Source of the DNA: Candidatus Fermentibacteraceae bacterium | GTDB taxonomy: Bacteria > Fermentibacterota > Fermentibacteria > Fermentibacterales > JCC-6 | Assembly (NCBI GenBank): GCA_016936235.1 | Contig: JAFGPK010000070.1 | Location: 1 to 51,780, forward strand | Length of the DNA: 51,780 bases | Reading direction: 5' to 3' | Part shown: positions 1 to 7,847 of the stretch, one piece after another | Layout of the letters: each line of letters opens with the position of its first letter | Position numbering within the stretch: the stretch's first letter is position 1 | Made by a program: the position numbers and the translations under genes | The notes under the pieces: model-generated | Database searches by the model: none | Told to the model about the DNA's origin: nothing | The model's input: only the letters and a program-made list of their open reading frames with translations

Positions 1-875
1 ACCAGCGTGAGGTAGACGGTGAACTTAGTGGCAAGGGCCAGACCCAGGACCGGGAACGCCGACAGGTCGTCTTTCGAACCGTCTTCCGTGAGCTGCCTAA
101 GAAGAATGACGGCGGAAACCGTTACGAAGAACAGCGCGAATCCGTCGGGCTTGGCGAAATGGCACCAGAGAAGGATAGTGGAGCAGCCGGTGATGCTGAC
201 AATGGCCGCGGGGTACCATCTCCACCGGAACCTCATCAGGGACATCGCCGCGATGACCAGGGCGAAGATCATGCTCAGGGAGAATATCTGTCCCAGTACC
301 ATCTGGTCGAGCCTGTCCGCCGCGAGGGATGACGGGAGGAGGAGCAGCATCTCCGAAGTCATCGGATAGGCGGAGAATACGGTCTCGTCCAGGAAATACA
401 TCCTGCCCTCGTTGAGCCACCTGTCAGGCTGCACGAGGTAGGTAACCTGGGTATCGTTGAAGTTGATCTCCGGACGCCCGGCAAGCATCATATTCGTTAT
501 GCTCAAATAGAGCGCGACCAGTACGGGGAGGATGATGAGGGGATGTTTCAGCCGGAAACAGGAACCCCCGATCAGTCTTCTGCATTGGATGTACAGGAAT
601 ACGAACCCTGCAGCGGCGCCGGCTCCCACCAGCACTGAAAGCACCGTTCTCGTGAGGATGTGGAAGATAGAGAGGACAACGGCCACCGCCAGGTAGGACA
701 GCATTCCGAAAACGACCCCGGGCATCAATCTGAAGTTGTTTCTCAGTACTCCGGCACTCTTGACGAGGTGACCTGTCCCGTAGAAGGCCAGCCATACGAG
801 AGCTACCCTGAAAACGGACCAGGAGAGGGAACCGATGCTCAGCCAGCCTGTTACAGTCTCGATACCGGTCATCAT
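1..875 (-). CDS. Polytopic membrane protein, GT-C glycosyltransferase-like (partial, C-terminus off window)
   Basis: An uninterrupted reading frame starts at ATG 875 and runs off the left edge, giving at least 291 residues. Its ATG overlaps the TGA of the upstream minus-strand gene (ATGA), so the two are probably translationally coupled. The product is a chain of hydrophobic helices joined by short basic loops. Around residues 130-190 it reads YLVQPDRWLNEGRMYFLDE, then SAYPMTSEMLLLLPS. This resembles the loop of bacterial GT-C membrane glycosyltransferase-like proteins, whose usual form is a YHL..P...L..G.......Y..YP...EML pattern. By analogy it would transfer a sugar from a polyprenyl-phosphate donor on the outer face of the inner membrane, but no acceptor can be inferred. 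The family call is moderate; membrane topology is clear. Confidence 0.7.
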   Translation of the reverse strand, partial: MMTGIETVTGWLSIGSLSWSVFRVALVWLAFYGTGHLVKSAGVLRNNFRLMPGVVFGMLSYLAVAVVLSIFHILTRTVLSVLVGAGAAAGFVFLYIQCRRLIGGSCFRLKHPLIILPVLVALYLSITNMMLAGRPEINFNDTQVTYLVQPDRWLNEGRMYFLDETVFSAYPMTSEMLLLLPSSLAADRLDQMVLGQIFSLSMIFALVIAAMSLMRFRWRWYPAAIVSITGCSTILLWCHFAKPDGFALFFVTVSAVILLRQLTEDGSKDDLSAFPVLGLALATKFTVYLTL

Positions 876-1798
876 CGTCTCCCGCCGTCGGGGAAGCTGA
901 AATCGAACACCATGAAATCGCCGGTGAGGAACAGTGTCCTGACCGAGTTCTCGTACAGTTCGAAGAAAGCCCTGTATTCCGCACCCGCCTGGTCGAAACC
1001 GGTGAGTGCGCAACTTCCCGGAGGAAGGGCGGCAAGAATACATTCCCCGGGCTGCAGGGAGATGTCATGGAGGCTGATGCCCTCCCGACCTGCTTCGGGA
1101 ACGATTTCAAATCCTGCCAGTGCGGACCGGGGAAGACGGTTCATTATCAGAAGGGATGCGCTGCCGTTCCCGGCGATCCCCACGGGAAGAGGCGGGTCGA
1201 CGCGCATGCTTTCGTCTATGGATATCCCGCCGTTCCGGGCGGGGAAGAGGAACTCGCCGGTACTGTACTCCACTCCCGTCCGATCCAGCGCGTCTATGGA
1301 GTAGATTCCCTTGTCCAGCCAGATGATGATGCCGGTCCCGGGGAATACCCTCTGCGCGCCAAGCAGTATATCCCCTTCGAGGCCTGGAGATGATATCCTG
1401 AAAGTGTCCAGGCTGGACCCGTAAAGCGTGTTCTCGATGTTCAGCATGTACGGGCCGAAGTCAAAATTGGGCCTGCCGTAGGTTATATGTTCGAGATCGA
1501 TCACCAGTGTATCGGCGTTGTTCTTCAGCACAAAACCCGGGATTCCGTAGGAGTTTCCCAGCTGGTCGAATGCCAGGACGTTCATCCGGCCGGAGGGCAG
1601 GAGGAGAGTGACGGACGAATCAGGCTGAAGATCGCCGGCAAGAAGATCATCACCCTTTGAAGCGAAGTCCGCGCTCCATACGTACAGACTCAGGATATCC
1701 AGCTCGGGGATCCCGTTCACCACGGCGAAGGGATGAACTTCCGCGTCCCCGGAGAAAAGAGGGGCGATCAGCATCCGCAGTATCAGGATCATGCTCAT
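872..1798 (-). CDS. Secreted protein made of three ~85-residue repeats, function unknown
   Basis: A 308-residue protein with a short hydrophobic N-terminus (MSMILILRMLIAPLFSG) that looks like an export signal. I chose ATG 1798 because AAGGG lies 8 bases upstream; an in-frame TTG at 1819 lacks a ribosome site. The remainder falls into three similar units, roughly residues 22-106, 117-203 and 216-302. Each has an initial V/I-x-N strand, a mid-unit 'G-D-x-L' or equivalent, a 'PG/PD...L..G' turn and a closing 'A/G-x-D-x-x-G-x-x-Y' motif (AFDQLGNSY, ALDRTGVEY, GFDQAGAEY). This pattern suggests three beta-sandwich domains. I do not recognise a named family. It overlaps and probably is cotranscribed with the membrane protein at the left edge, which suggests a role at the cell surface. 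Confidence 0.75.
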   Translation of the reverse strand: MSMILILRMLIAPLFSGDAEVHPFAVVNGIPELDILSLYVWSADFASKGDDLLAGDLQPDSSVTLLLPSGRMNVLAFDQLGNSYGIPGFVLKNNADTLVIDLEHITYGRPNFDFGPYMLNIENTLYGSSLDTFRISSPGLEGDILLGAQRVFPGTGIIIWLDKGIYSIDALDRTGVEYSTGEFLFPARNGGISIDESMRVDPPLPVGIAGNGSASLLIMNRLPRSALAGFEIVPEAGREGISLHDISLQPGECILAALPPGSCALTGFDQAGAEYRAFFELYENSVRTLFLTGDFMVFDFSFPDGGRR

Positions 1799-2093
1799 CC
1801 TACTATCCCTTTCTCTCAATCGTTCCGGGAAACATAGTCAATAATGTCCCGGCTCCGGGACCAGTATACCAACTCTCAGCGTCTCCGTCATTTCAGCATG
1901 ACCGGATCAACGATCATGCAAAATGCAATGCGGAAAGGAACAATGCTGCCCATGAGGTCCAATATATTAAGATTAAATAGTAATATCAAAAAATAATATA
2001 GATAAATGATCTGCTCTTTCATCTGGCAAGAATCTTGCACTTACATATCTATCAATAGCGAACACGTTCCTGCTGTTAGATTTGGGGATGGGC
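1799..2093. other. AT-rich divergent intergenic region
   Basis: This 295-base gap separates the minus-strand repeat-protein gene from the plus-strand pilin gene. It is clearly AT-rich from about 1915 to 2075, in contrast with the GC-rich surroundings, so it probably holds divergent promoters. I could not settle on a well-spaced -35/-10 pair. The pilin ribosome site GGGGA (2084-2088) is at its right end. A short open frame crossing this area (2006-2521) looks like a shadow of the pilin gene. Confidence 0.4.
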
Positions 2094-2453
2094 ATGAATA
2101 CGAAAGGTTTTACACTGATAGAACTCATGATAGTCGTGGTGATAATCGGTATACTCTCCTCCATAGCGATCCCCAAGTTCGCATCCGTGAAAGACCAGGC
2201 GAACCAGGCCGCCTGCAGAAGCAATCTCCGTTCGATCGCGGGAGCGGAGATGATCTATTACGCTCGGTACAGCACCTTCGCCGATCTTCACGGTCTCCAG
2301 AGCTCACATGCCCTTATGAACGCCACACTGATCGAGTGCCCCTCCGCCAATGCCGTGTACGATGTGGTATTCACTCCCGTCGTATACACGATTACGTGCC
2401 CCAACCCTGCTCCCTGTCACGGCAGCATGACCGACGGGATCGCTTCCTGGTAG
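2094..2453 (+). CDS. Type IV pilin-like protein (prepilin N-terminal methylation domain)
   Basis: A 119-residue prepilin. The N-terminus MNTKGFTLIELMIVVVIIGI carries the prepilin peptidase site after Gly5, the new N-terminal Phe to be methylated, and the conserved Glu5 of the mature protein, followed by the hydrophobic alpha-helix. ATG 2094 is preferred over ATG 2088 because GGGG at 2084-2087 sits six bases upstream and the leader is then the usual short, basic one. The globular part is small and has four cysteines (ACRSN, ECPSAN, TCPNPAPCHG), enough for two disulfides. It resembles the short GspG/PilA-type pilins; whether it is a major pilin, minor pilin or pseudopilin cannot be decided. PilT is encoded at 22626, so a retractable pilus system is plausible. 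The following genes are glycan-related. Confidence 0.9.
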   Translation: MNTKGFTLIELMIVVVIIGILSSIAIPKFASVKDQANQAACRSNLRSIAGAEMIYYARYSTFADLHGLQSSHALMNATLIECPSANAVYDVVFTPVVYTITCPNPAPCHGSMTDGIASW

Positions 2454-2566
2454 CACCCGGCCTTCAGGGAGGTCCCGCCGGAGTTGACCCGCAGCGTCAC
2501 CATCCATATTATGCCCTCTGAAGACCGTTACCTTTTTACCGGGGATCGCACCATGCCGGAGCCGTA

Positions 2567-4168
2567 ATGACCGTAATTCAAAGAGGTACCGGGAGCAGGC
2601 TCTTCCTGTCATCCGTGGTGTGTGTCAGTCTCCTGATATCACTTTCCGTCTTTCATCCGTATCCCTACGACAATGTAGTAACCAGGTGGGGTCTGGCGGA
2701 AAGACTGGTCGCGAGCGGTTCCATCCGAATAGACGAATGGGCTTTCCTGACAGGTGACAAGGCCGAGTACCAGGGCCACTACTATTCGGACAAGTCCTTT
2801 CTCCCCTCTGCGGTGGCTGCACTTGCGGTCCTGCCCCTGAAGCTGTCGGACTGCATCGACGGACCCGGCGAATACCCTGTGGGGGGAGCGGGGAGGTACG
2901 CAGCCGAGAGGCTCACGGTGACACTGGCGTTCCTTCTACTGCTTTTCCTCCTTCGGAAAAAGGGGGAGCGGGAAGGCGAAGACCCGGTCCTCCCTGTGCT
3001 TGCCGCAGGACTGGGCAGCATCCTGCTGCCCTACTCGACACTTCTCTACACACATGTTCCAGCGGCTCTTCTGATCTTTTCCTGCTACTGCGCGCAGAGC
3101 AGGGGGAGGTTCCTTGCCTCGGATGTGCTGGGCGGCCTGGCTGTCGCTTACGAGTATACACTGGTGCTGCCTTTCCTCGTCCTGCTGGCGTACAGGGACA
3201 GGAGCTACTGGAGCGCCACCCGTGCCGCCAGGGCCGCCCTGCTGCCCGTCCTGGTATTCATTCCCCAGCTGGTGCATAACTGGATAGCCTTCGACAATCC
3301 GCTCAGCATGGGCTACGGGCTGGAAGCCGAAGGATCCTTCCCCGTGGTTTCCAGGGGCTTCTTCGGGTTCACATTTCCTTCATTCCACCGCTTGTACCTG
3401 ATACTCCTCTCGCCGGAGCGGGGCATTCTCTTCTACATGCCCTGGGCGGTCCTGGGACTCTGGGGCCTGATGGGCGGCTCCCACTGGAGGCGCAGGGTCC
3501 GCAGCGACCCGCTGCCGGTACTGGTGCTTTCGTACATCCTGCTCTATTCGGCGCAGAACGCCGCCACCGCAGGCTGGGCATACGGGCAGCGATACCTGAT
3601 ACCGATGATACCCTTCCTCGCCCTGGGTCTCGGGCGCTTCTCGGGAGGGAGCGCCGGTAGAAGAAGCGCGGCGGCGCTGGCGATCCTGCCGGGCGTCGTG
3701 ATATCTCTCCTGGGAGTGTTCGGCGAAGTGCACATGCCCGTCCACCCGGTGGAGAATCCCGTACCGCTGCCACAGATGAACATATCCCTGTCCATGATGC
3801 TCAGCGGGCACCACTCGACCTGGCTCCTTGGATCCATCGGCGCAGTGACGCTCTCGACAGCGGCCGTCGTCTGCTCCCTCATCCTCATCAGAAGGAGCGG
3901 ATTCCGTCTTGCGGGCCTTGCCTGGCTTCCCATCTGGCTCATTCTTGCGGTCATTTCACAGACGGAGGACTGGGGAGGGAGGATAGACTATTACAGGGGC
4001 ATACTGGCCCAGCACCGGGGTGAATGGGAACTGGCAGCGGGATACTACGGGAGGGCGCTGGAGGACGAGAACGCGCCGGAAGTCGTTCGGACAAGGCTGA
4101 TTTACGTCCGGTCACAGGCCGGAGCCGGGGGGGAAGGGACATCGGTTCCGCGAAGCGGGGTTGATTGA
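2567..4168 (+). CDS. Polytopic membrane protein with C-terminal TPR-like tail, possible GT-C glycosyltransferase
   Basis: A 533-residue protein with about ten hydrophobic segments between residues 12 and 475. Early in the protein the extracytoplasmic loop reads FHPYPYDNVVTRWGLAERL, then YYSDKSFLPSAVAALAVLPL. This is reminiscent of the donor-binding loop of PMT/ArnT-type GT-C enzymes, where an acidic pair follows the first helix and a 'Y..K....' motif follows later. The last ~55 residues (RIDYYRGILAQHRGEWELAA onward) are soluble and look like one TPR hairpin. ATG 2567 has GGAG five bases upstream. It lies between the pilin gene and an ArnC-like glycosyltransferase, so transfer of a lipid-linked sugar to a surface polymer or pilin is an attractive but unproven role. 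Confidence 0.65.
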   Translation: MTVIQRGTGSRLFLSSVVCVSLLISLSVFHPYPYDNVVTRWGLAERLVASGSIRIDEWAFLTGDKAEYQGHYYSDKSFLPSAVAALAVLPLKLSDCIDGPGEYPVGGAGRYAAERLTVTLAFLLLLFLLRKKGEREGEDPVLPVLAAGLGSILLPYSTLLYTHVPAALLIFSCYCAQSRGRFLASDVLGGLAVAYEYTLVLPFLVLLAYRDRSYWSATRAARAALLPVLVFIPQLVHNWIAFDNPLSMGYGLEAEGSFPVVSRGFFGFTFPSFHRLYLILLSPERGILFYMPWAVLGLWGLMGGSHWRRRVRSDPLPVLVLSYILLYSAQNAATAGWAYGQRYLIPMIPFLALGLGRFSGGSAGRRSAAALAILPGVVISLLGVFGEVHMPVHPVENPVPLPQMNISLSMMLSGHHSTWLLGSIGAVTLSTAAVVCSLILIRRSGFRLAGLAWLPIWLILAVISQTEDWGGRIDYYRGILAQHRGEWELAAGYYGRALEDENAPEVVRTRLIYVRSQAGAGGEGTSVPRSGVD

Positions 4169-4238
4169 GCATCCCGGGTCGTTATTATTGAAGCGTTCGG
4201 ACAGGTCACGGTCACGAATGGTCCCGGATCAGGTTCCC

Positions 4239-4247
4239 GGGGGGAGG
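4239..4247 (+). promoter_or_regulatory. Strong Shine-Dalgarno upstream of possible ATT/ATC start
   Basis: The purine run GGGGGGAGG ends seven bases before an in-frame ATT (4255) and four bases before ATC (4252). The frame of the following glycosyltransferase is open back to 4192 but contains no ATG, GTG or TTG before GTG 4279. This is the best ribosome site near the gene, yet it faces no standard start codon. The GTG at 4279 has its own weaker site (AAGG, spacing seven). Confidence 0.5.
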
Positions 4248-4278
4248 TTTTATCATTCCTGAATCAGAAGGTATCTCC

Positions 4279-5214
4279 GTGGTGGTCCCGGTGTACAACA
4301 GTTCCCAGTCCCTGAGGGAACTGACGCTGAGGGTCCGTGAGGTCATGAACGGTCTGGGAAGGCCTTTCGAGGTGCTGCTTGTGGATGACGGCAGCTCTGA
4401 CGACAGCTGGAACGTGATAGCGGCTCTGAAGACAGAGCTCGCCGGGCTCAGGGGGATCCGTCTCAGCCGGAACTACGGCCAGCACAACGCGCTGCTCTGC
4501 GGCATAAGGGCCGCGAGGATGCCGCTGACGGTAACCATCGACGACGACCTCCAGATACCGCCGGAGGAGATACCCGTCCTTCTGGACAGGCTGAAGGACG
4601 ATGTGGATGTGGTGTACGGAACGCCGGCCAGGGAACGGCACAACTTCTGGAGAAAAGCGGCATCGAGGATGACCAAGGCGGTCCTCAGAAGCGCCATGGG
4701 CGCCAGGACGGCGTCCAGGGTCAGCGCTTTCAGGGTATTCAGGACCAGGCTCAGGGAGGCCTTCTCCAATTACGGCGGAGCATTCGTCTCCATGGACGTG
4801 CTCCTTTCCTGGGGCACGACGAGGTTCGATTCCGTGGATGTCAGGCACGAACCGAGGAAGTACGGCAGATCGCAGTATACCGTCCGAAGGCTTGTCTTCC
4901 ATGCGCTGAACATGATGACGGGCTTCAGTACCCTTCCTCTGGAGATAGCCAGCATGGCCGGTTTCGTCTTCACCCTCTTCGGAGTGGCCGTATTGCTGTT
5001 CGTGGTCAGCAGGTACCTGATCGAAGGAGGGAGCGTTCCCGGCTTCCCCTTCCTGGCTTCGATAATCGCCATCTTCTCCGGTGTTCAACTGTTCTCCCTG
5101 GGAATAATCGGCGAGTACCTGGCCCGCATGCATTTCAGGGTCATGGACAAGCCGCCCTATGCCGTGAGGTCCGAGACGGGAACTCCTTCAGGGCATGAAC
5201 CGGGGCGGGTATGA
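4279..5214 (+). CDS. Polyprenyl-phosphate glycosyltransferase, GT2 family, ArnC/GtrB-like
   Basis: A 311-residue family 2 glycosyltransferase with two C-terminal membrane helices. Visible signatures are VVVPVYNSSQSL at the first beta strand, VDDGSSDDS, the motif SRNYGQHNALLCGI, TIDDDLQIPPEEIP containing the DxD-like metal site, and a C-terminal pair of helices ending in GIIGEYLARM. These follow ArnC (undecaprenyl-phosphate Ara4FN transferase) and the DPM1/GtrB group almost block for block, so it probably loads a sugar onto undecaprenyl phosphate on the cytoplasmic face. The start is uncertain. GTG 4279 is the first standard codon but cuts into the first strand; the in-frame upstream residues IPESEGIS match the ArnC N-terminus and follow a stronger ribosome site. 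Its TGA overlaps the next ATG. Confidence 0.9.
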   Translation: MVVPVYNSSQSLRELTLRVREVMNGLGRPFEVLLVDDGSSDDSWNVIAALKTELAGLRGIRLSRNYGQHNALLCGIRAARMPLTVTIDDDLQIPPEEIPVLLDRLKDDVDVVYGTPARERHNFWRKAASRMTKAVLRSAMGARTASRVSAFRVFRTRLREAFSNYGGAFVSMDVLLSWGTTRFDSVDVRHEPRKYGRSQYTVRRLVFHALNMMTGFSTLPLEIASMAGFVFTLFGVAVLLFVVSRYLIEGGSVPGFPFLASIIAIFSGVQLFSLGIIGEYLARMHFRVMDKPPYAVRSETGTPSGHEPGRV

Positions 5215-5948
5215 TAGAACATCTGGCCTGGGACAGCGATCACTTCGGTTTCAGCATCGGTTCGGCCGGGGAACCCGTCAGGTCGTCCGCCGAGCTCGGA
5301 AGACTCATGGATGAATTGCATGGCTGCGATGAGGATCTCGTATACGCCTTTCTGCCGCTGTCCAGGATGGACCTCATAAGCTCGCTCCTGGGGACAAGGG
5401 GAGCCAGGCTGGCCGATGTCAGGGTGGAAATGGAGCTGGATCTTCAGGGATCGAGAGATTCCGGGGAAATACCCGGAGAGCTGGTATTCAGGAACGCCAG
5501 GCGGACCGATTCCGGCGAAGCGGCTGAGCTTGCCTCGCGGTGCTTCAGGGGCGGAACCCGCTTCTACCGTGATCCCGGCATCGACAACGGGCTATGCGAC
5601 CTGCTCTACGGGACCTGGGCCGAAAAGGACATCCTCGACGGGGAAGACACCTGTCTTGTCTGCCTGGGAGAAGAAGGTCTGATAGGATTCTGCACCGCGG
5701 CGGTGTCAGATGGCGGGGAAGCCAGGCTGGGCCTCATCGGAGTATCGCCGGAAGCCAGGGGCCGTGGCGTGGGTAAAGGGCTTCTCGGCTCCGTAGCCGG
5801 GATACTTCGGGAAAAAGGCTGCAGTAAACTGGCGGCAGTGACCCAGCTGTACAATACCGGTGCCGTGAGGATGTACGGTAGAGCGGGCTTTCTTCTCCGA
5901 AGCGCCACCGCCGTAGTCCATCTATGGCGGAATTCAGGAGGAAGCTGA
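5211..5948 (+). CDS. GNAT N-acetyltransferase, WecD-like (dTDP-fucosamine acetyltransferase type)
   Basis: A 245-residue protein with the two-part architecture of WecD/RffC. The N-terminal segment opens with LAWDSDHFGFSIG, the 'WDS..FG' signature of this family. A C-terminal GNAT fold follows, with the acetyl-CoA pyrophosphate loop GVSPEARGRGVGKGLLG around residues 178-194 and the closing 'TGAVRMYGRAGF' motif. WecD acetylates the 4-amino group of dTDP-4-amino-4,6-dideoxygalactose. The next gene encodes a close WecE relative, the aminotransferase that makes this substrate, so the pair is functionally consistent. ATG 5211 overlaps the preceding stop by four bases, and only one base separates it from the aminotransferase gene. 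The exact sugar is inferred from the neighbour. Confidence 0.82.
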   Translation: MIEHLAWDSDHFGFSIGSAGEPVRSSAELGRLMDELHGCDEDLVYAFLPLSRMDLISSLLGTRGARLADVRVEMELDLQGSRDSGEIPGELVFRNARRTDSGEAAELASRCFRGGTRFYRDPGIDNGLCDLLYGTWAEKDILDGEDTCLVCLGEEGLIGFCTAAVSDGGEARLGLIGVSPEARGRGVGKGLLGSVAGILREKGCSKLAAVTQLYNTGAVRMYGRAGFLLRSATAVVHLWRNSGGS

Positions 5949-5949
5949 C

Positions 5950-7092
5950 ATGGCCGCCGACTGGAGGATACCGTTCAACAGACCCGCCATGGCAGGCAGG
6001 GAACTCGACTATGTGCGCCGGGCGATAGAGGATGGTCATATCTCCGGAGGGGGGAGTTTCACATCGAGATGCCAGGATCTTCTCAGGGACGTCCTGGGAA
6101 CCGAGGCGGTCATACTTACCACTTCGGGCACCCACGCCCTGGAGATGTCGGCCATCCTTCTCGGCATAAAACCCGGCGATGAAGTTATCATGCCCTCCTT
6201 CACCTTCGTATCCACCGCGAACGCCTTTGCGCTGAGGGGGGCAAGGATAGTCTTCTCGGACATAAGGATGGATACTCTTAACATGGACGAGGATCAGCTT
6301 CCTTCACTTGTAACGGAAAGGACCAGGGCAGTCGTTCCGGTCCATTACGGAGGGGTCGGCTGCGAGATGGACTCCATCTCTTCCATATGCGGGCCACTCG
6401 GGATACCCGTTGTGGAAGACAACGCCCACGGGCTGTTCGCGACATACAGGGGCAGGAAGCTCGGGACAATGGGTCGGATGGCGGCCCTGAGCTTCCACGA
6501 GACCAAGAACATAACCTGTGGAGAGGGCGGCGCGCTGGTCGTGAACGATCCGTCGCTGGTCTCAGCCGCCGAGATAGTGCGGGACAAGGGCACGGACAGG
6601 AGCCGTTTCCTCCGGGGAGAGGTTGACCGCTATACCTGGGTCTCTCTGGGGTCCAGCTATCAGCCTTCAGACATGCTGGCGGCCTATCTCCTTGCACAGC
6701 TTGAGGATCGACAGAAAATATGGGAGAGAAGGTCGTTTCTGTGGAACCGATACATGGACGGACTGGCGCCCCTGGCGGCGGAACACGGTATCAGGCTGCC
6801 TGCGGTGCCCGCGCACTGCAGCCATTCATCCCATGTCTTCTACCTCCTGATGCCGGACCGGCCATCCAGGGACGGACTCATGGACGGTCTCAGGAACAGG
6901 GGCATACTGGCCGTCTTCCACTACCAGCCGCTTCACCTTTCCGTAATGGCGCGAGGAGAGGGGCACTGTCCGAACACCATCTCCGCCGCTTCCAGGATAC
7001 TGAGGCTGCCCATTTATCCCGGTCTGACGGAAAGCGAGCAGGATACCGTTATGGAAGGAGTTCGCGAAACCATTGAAGGCGGGTTACGATGA
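5950..7092 (+). CDS. wecE: dTDP-4-amino-4,6-dideoxygalactose transaminase, WecE/RffA-like
   Basis: A 380-residue PLP enzyme of the DegT/DnrJ/EryC1/StrS group. It tracks E. coli WecE closely over its length: IPFNRP at the N-terminus, PGDEVIMPSFTFVSTANAF, VVPVHYGG, SFHETKN containing the Schiff-base lysine (Lys186), RDKGTDRSRF, VDRYTW, SSYQPSDMLAAYL and AVFHYQPLH. WecE converts dTDP-4-keto-6-deoxyglucose to the 4-amino-4,6-dideoxygalactose nucleotide using glutamate. Together with the WecD-like acetyltransferase just upstream, this predicts dTDP-Fuc4NAc or a close relative. The RmlA/RmlB enzymes needed for the substrate are not in this window. The end overlaps the methyltransferase gene by four bases. 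Confidence 0.9.
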   Translation: MAADWRIPFNRPAMAGRELDYVRRAIEDGHISGGGSFTSRCQDLLRDVLGTEAVILTTSGTHALEMSAILLGIKPGDEVIMPSFTFVSTANAFALRGARIVFSDIRMDTLNMDEDQLPSLVTERTRAVVPVHYGGVGCEMDSISSICGPLGIPVVEDNAHGLFATYRGRKLGTMGRMAALSFHETKNITCGEGGALVVNDPSLVSAAEIVRDKGTDRSRFLRGEVDRYTWVSLGSSYQPSDMLAAYLLAQLEDRQKIWERRSFLWNRYMDGLAPLAAEHGIRLPAVPAHCSHSSHVFYLLMPDRPSRDGLMDGLRNRGILAVFHYQPLHLSVMARGEGHCPNTISAASRILRLPIYPGLTESEQDTVMEGVRETIEGGLR

Positions 7093-7823
7093 ACATGCCA
7101 GGGTCACTGGAGAGGTTAATAAGGTTCATGCTCGACGAGTGCTGCCCTCCATTCCTGAGGGACAGCCGCCTTTTCATGTGGCTGCCCTTCAGAATAGCCT
7201 TCGGAGACAAGGCCGGGTGTTTCATGGATTTCAAGGAAAGGGCTGCGGAAGACCACGACGGACTGCTCGCATCGGTATACGAAGAGACCGGTGACGTCAG
7301 GATACAGGACAGGGGTTCCGACCTGAGCGATGCCCTTGCTTCCCTTGTCGCTTCCGAGATCGCGGGAAGGACCGTACTGGATGCCGGATGCGGCGGCGGG
7401 CATCTCGCCGGCATGCTGAGCGGGGACCACGAGGTGACGGCCTGCGATATCTCAATAGATGATGAGGCCGTCCGGCGATATCCCGGGGTCCTGTTCCGGA
7501 CCGGGGACGTTCAGGCCCTGCCTTTTGCCGACGGCGAGTTCGATACGGTGACATGCGCCCATACCCTGGAACATATCTGGGACGTCCGCCGGGCCGTGGC
7601 GGAACTGAGGAGAGTCTCAGCAGAACGTCTGATCGTGGTCGTGCCGAGGGAGAGACCATACAGGTTCTCGTTCAACCTGCACCTGCATTTCTTCCGTTTC
7701 GAATACCAGCTTCAGCAGCTTTTTGCGGGTCGGGATCCGGGAGCGCCCTTCAGGATCGAGCTCATGGACGGCTGCTGGTACTACAGGGAGGACAGGGACA
7801 CGGAGATGGTAGCCGGCCCCTGA
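7089..7823 (+). CDS. Class I SAM-dependent methyltransferase
   Basis: A 244-residue methyltransferase. The SAM-binding motif I is VLDAGCGGGHLAGML at about residues 97-111, followed by an acidic strand end (VTACDISIDDEAV), then GDVQALPFADGEFDTVTCAH and LEHIWDVRRAVAEL, which match the Methyltransf_11 pattern. The first ~90 residues are a helical extension without a recognised domain. It starts by ATGA overlap with the WecE-like gene and ends the plus-strand glycan operon. A sugar O-methyltransferase or a lipid-linked intermediate methylase would fit the context, but the substrate cannot be read from the sequence. Confidence 0.85.
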   Translation: MNMPGSLERLIRFMLDECCPPFLRDSRLFMWLPFRIAFGDKAGCFMDFKERAAEDHDGLLASVYEETGDVRIQDRGSDLSDALASLVASEIAGRTVLDAGCGGGHLAGMLSGDHEVTACDISIDDEAVRRYPGVLFRTGDVQALPFADGEFDTVTCAHTLEHIWDVRRAVAELRRVSAERLIVVVPRERPYRFSFNLHLHFFRFEYQLQQLFAGRDPGAPFRIELMDGCWYYREDRDTEMVAGP

Positions 7824-7847
7824 AAGGTCATCGTGTACGGTCCGGGG

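Noticed and set aside
2006-2521. A 171-codon plus-strand frame overlapping the pilin gene
   Set aside because: It is out of frame with the clear prepilin and has no signal or domain.
7824-7847. Intrinsic terminator between the convergent glycan operons
   Set aside because: The 24-base gap holds no stable stem and no U-run.
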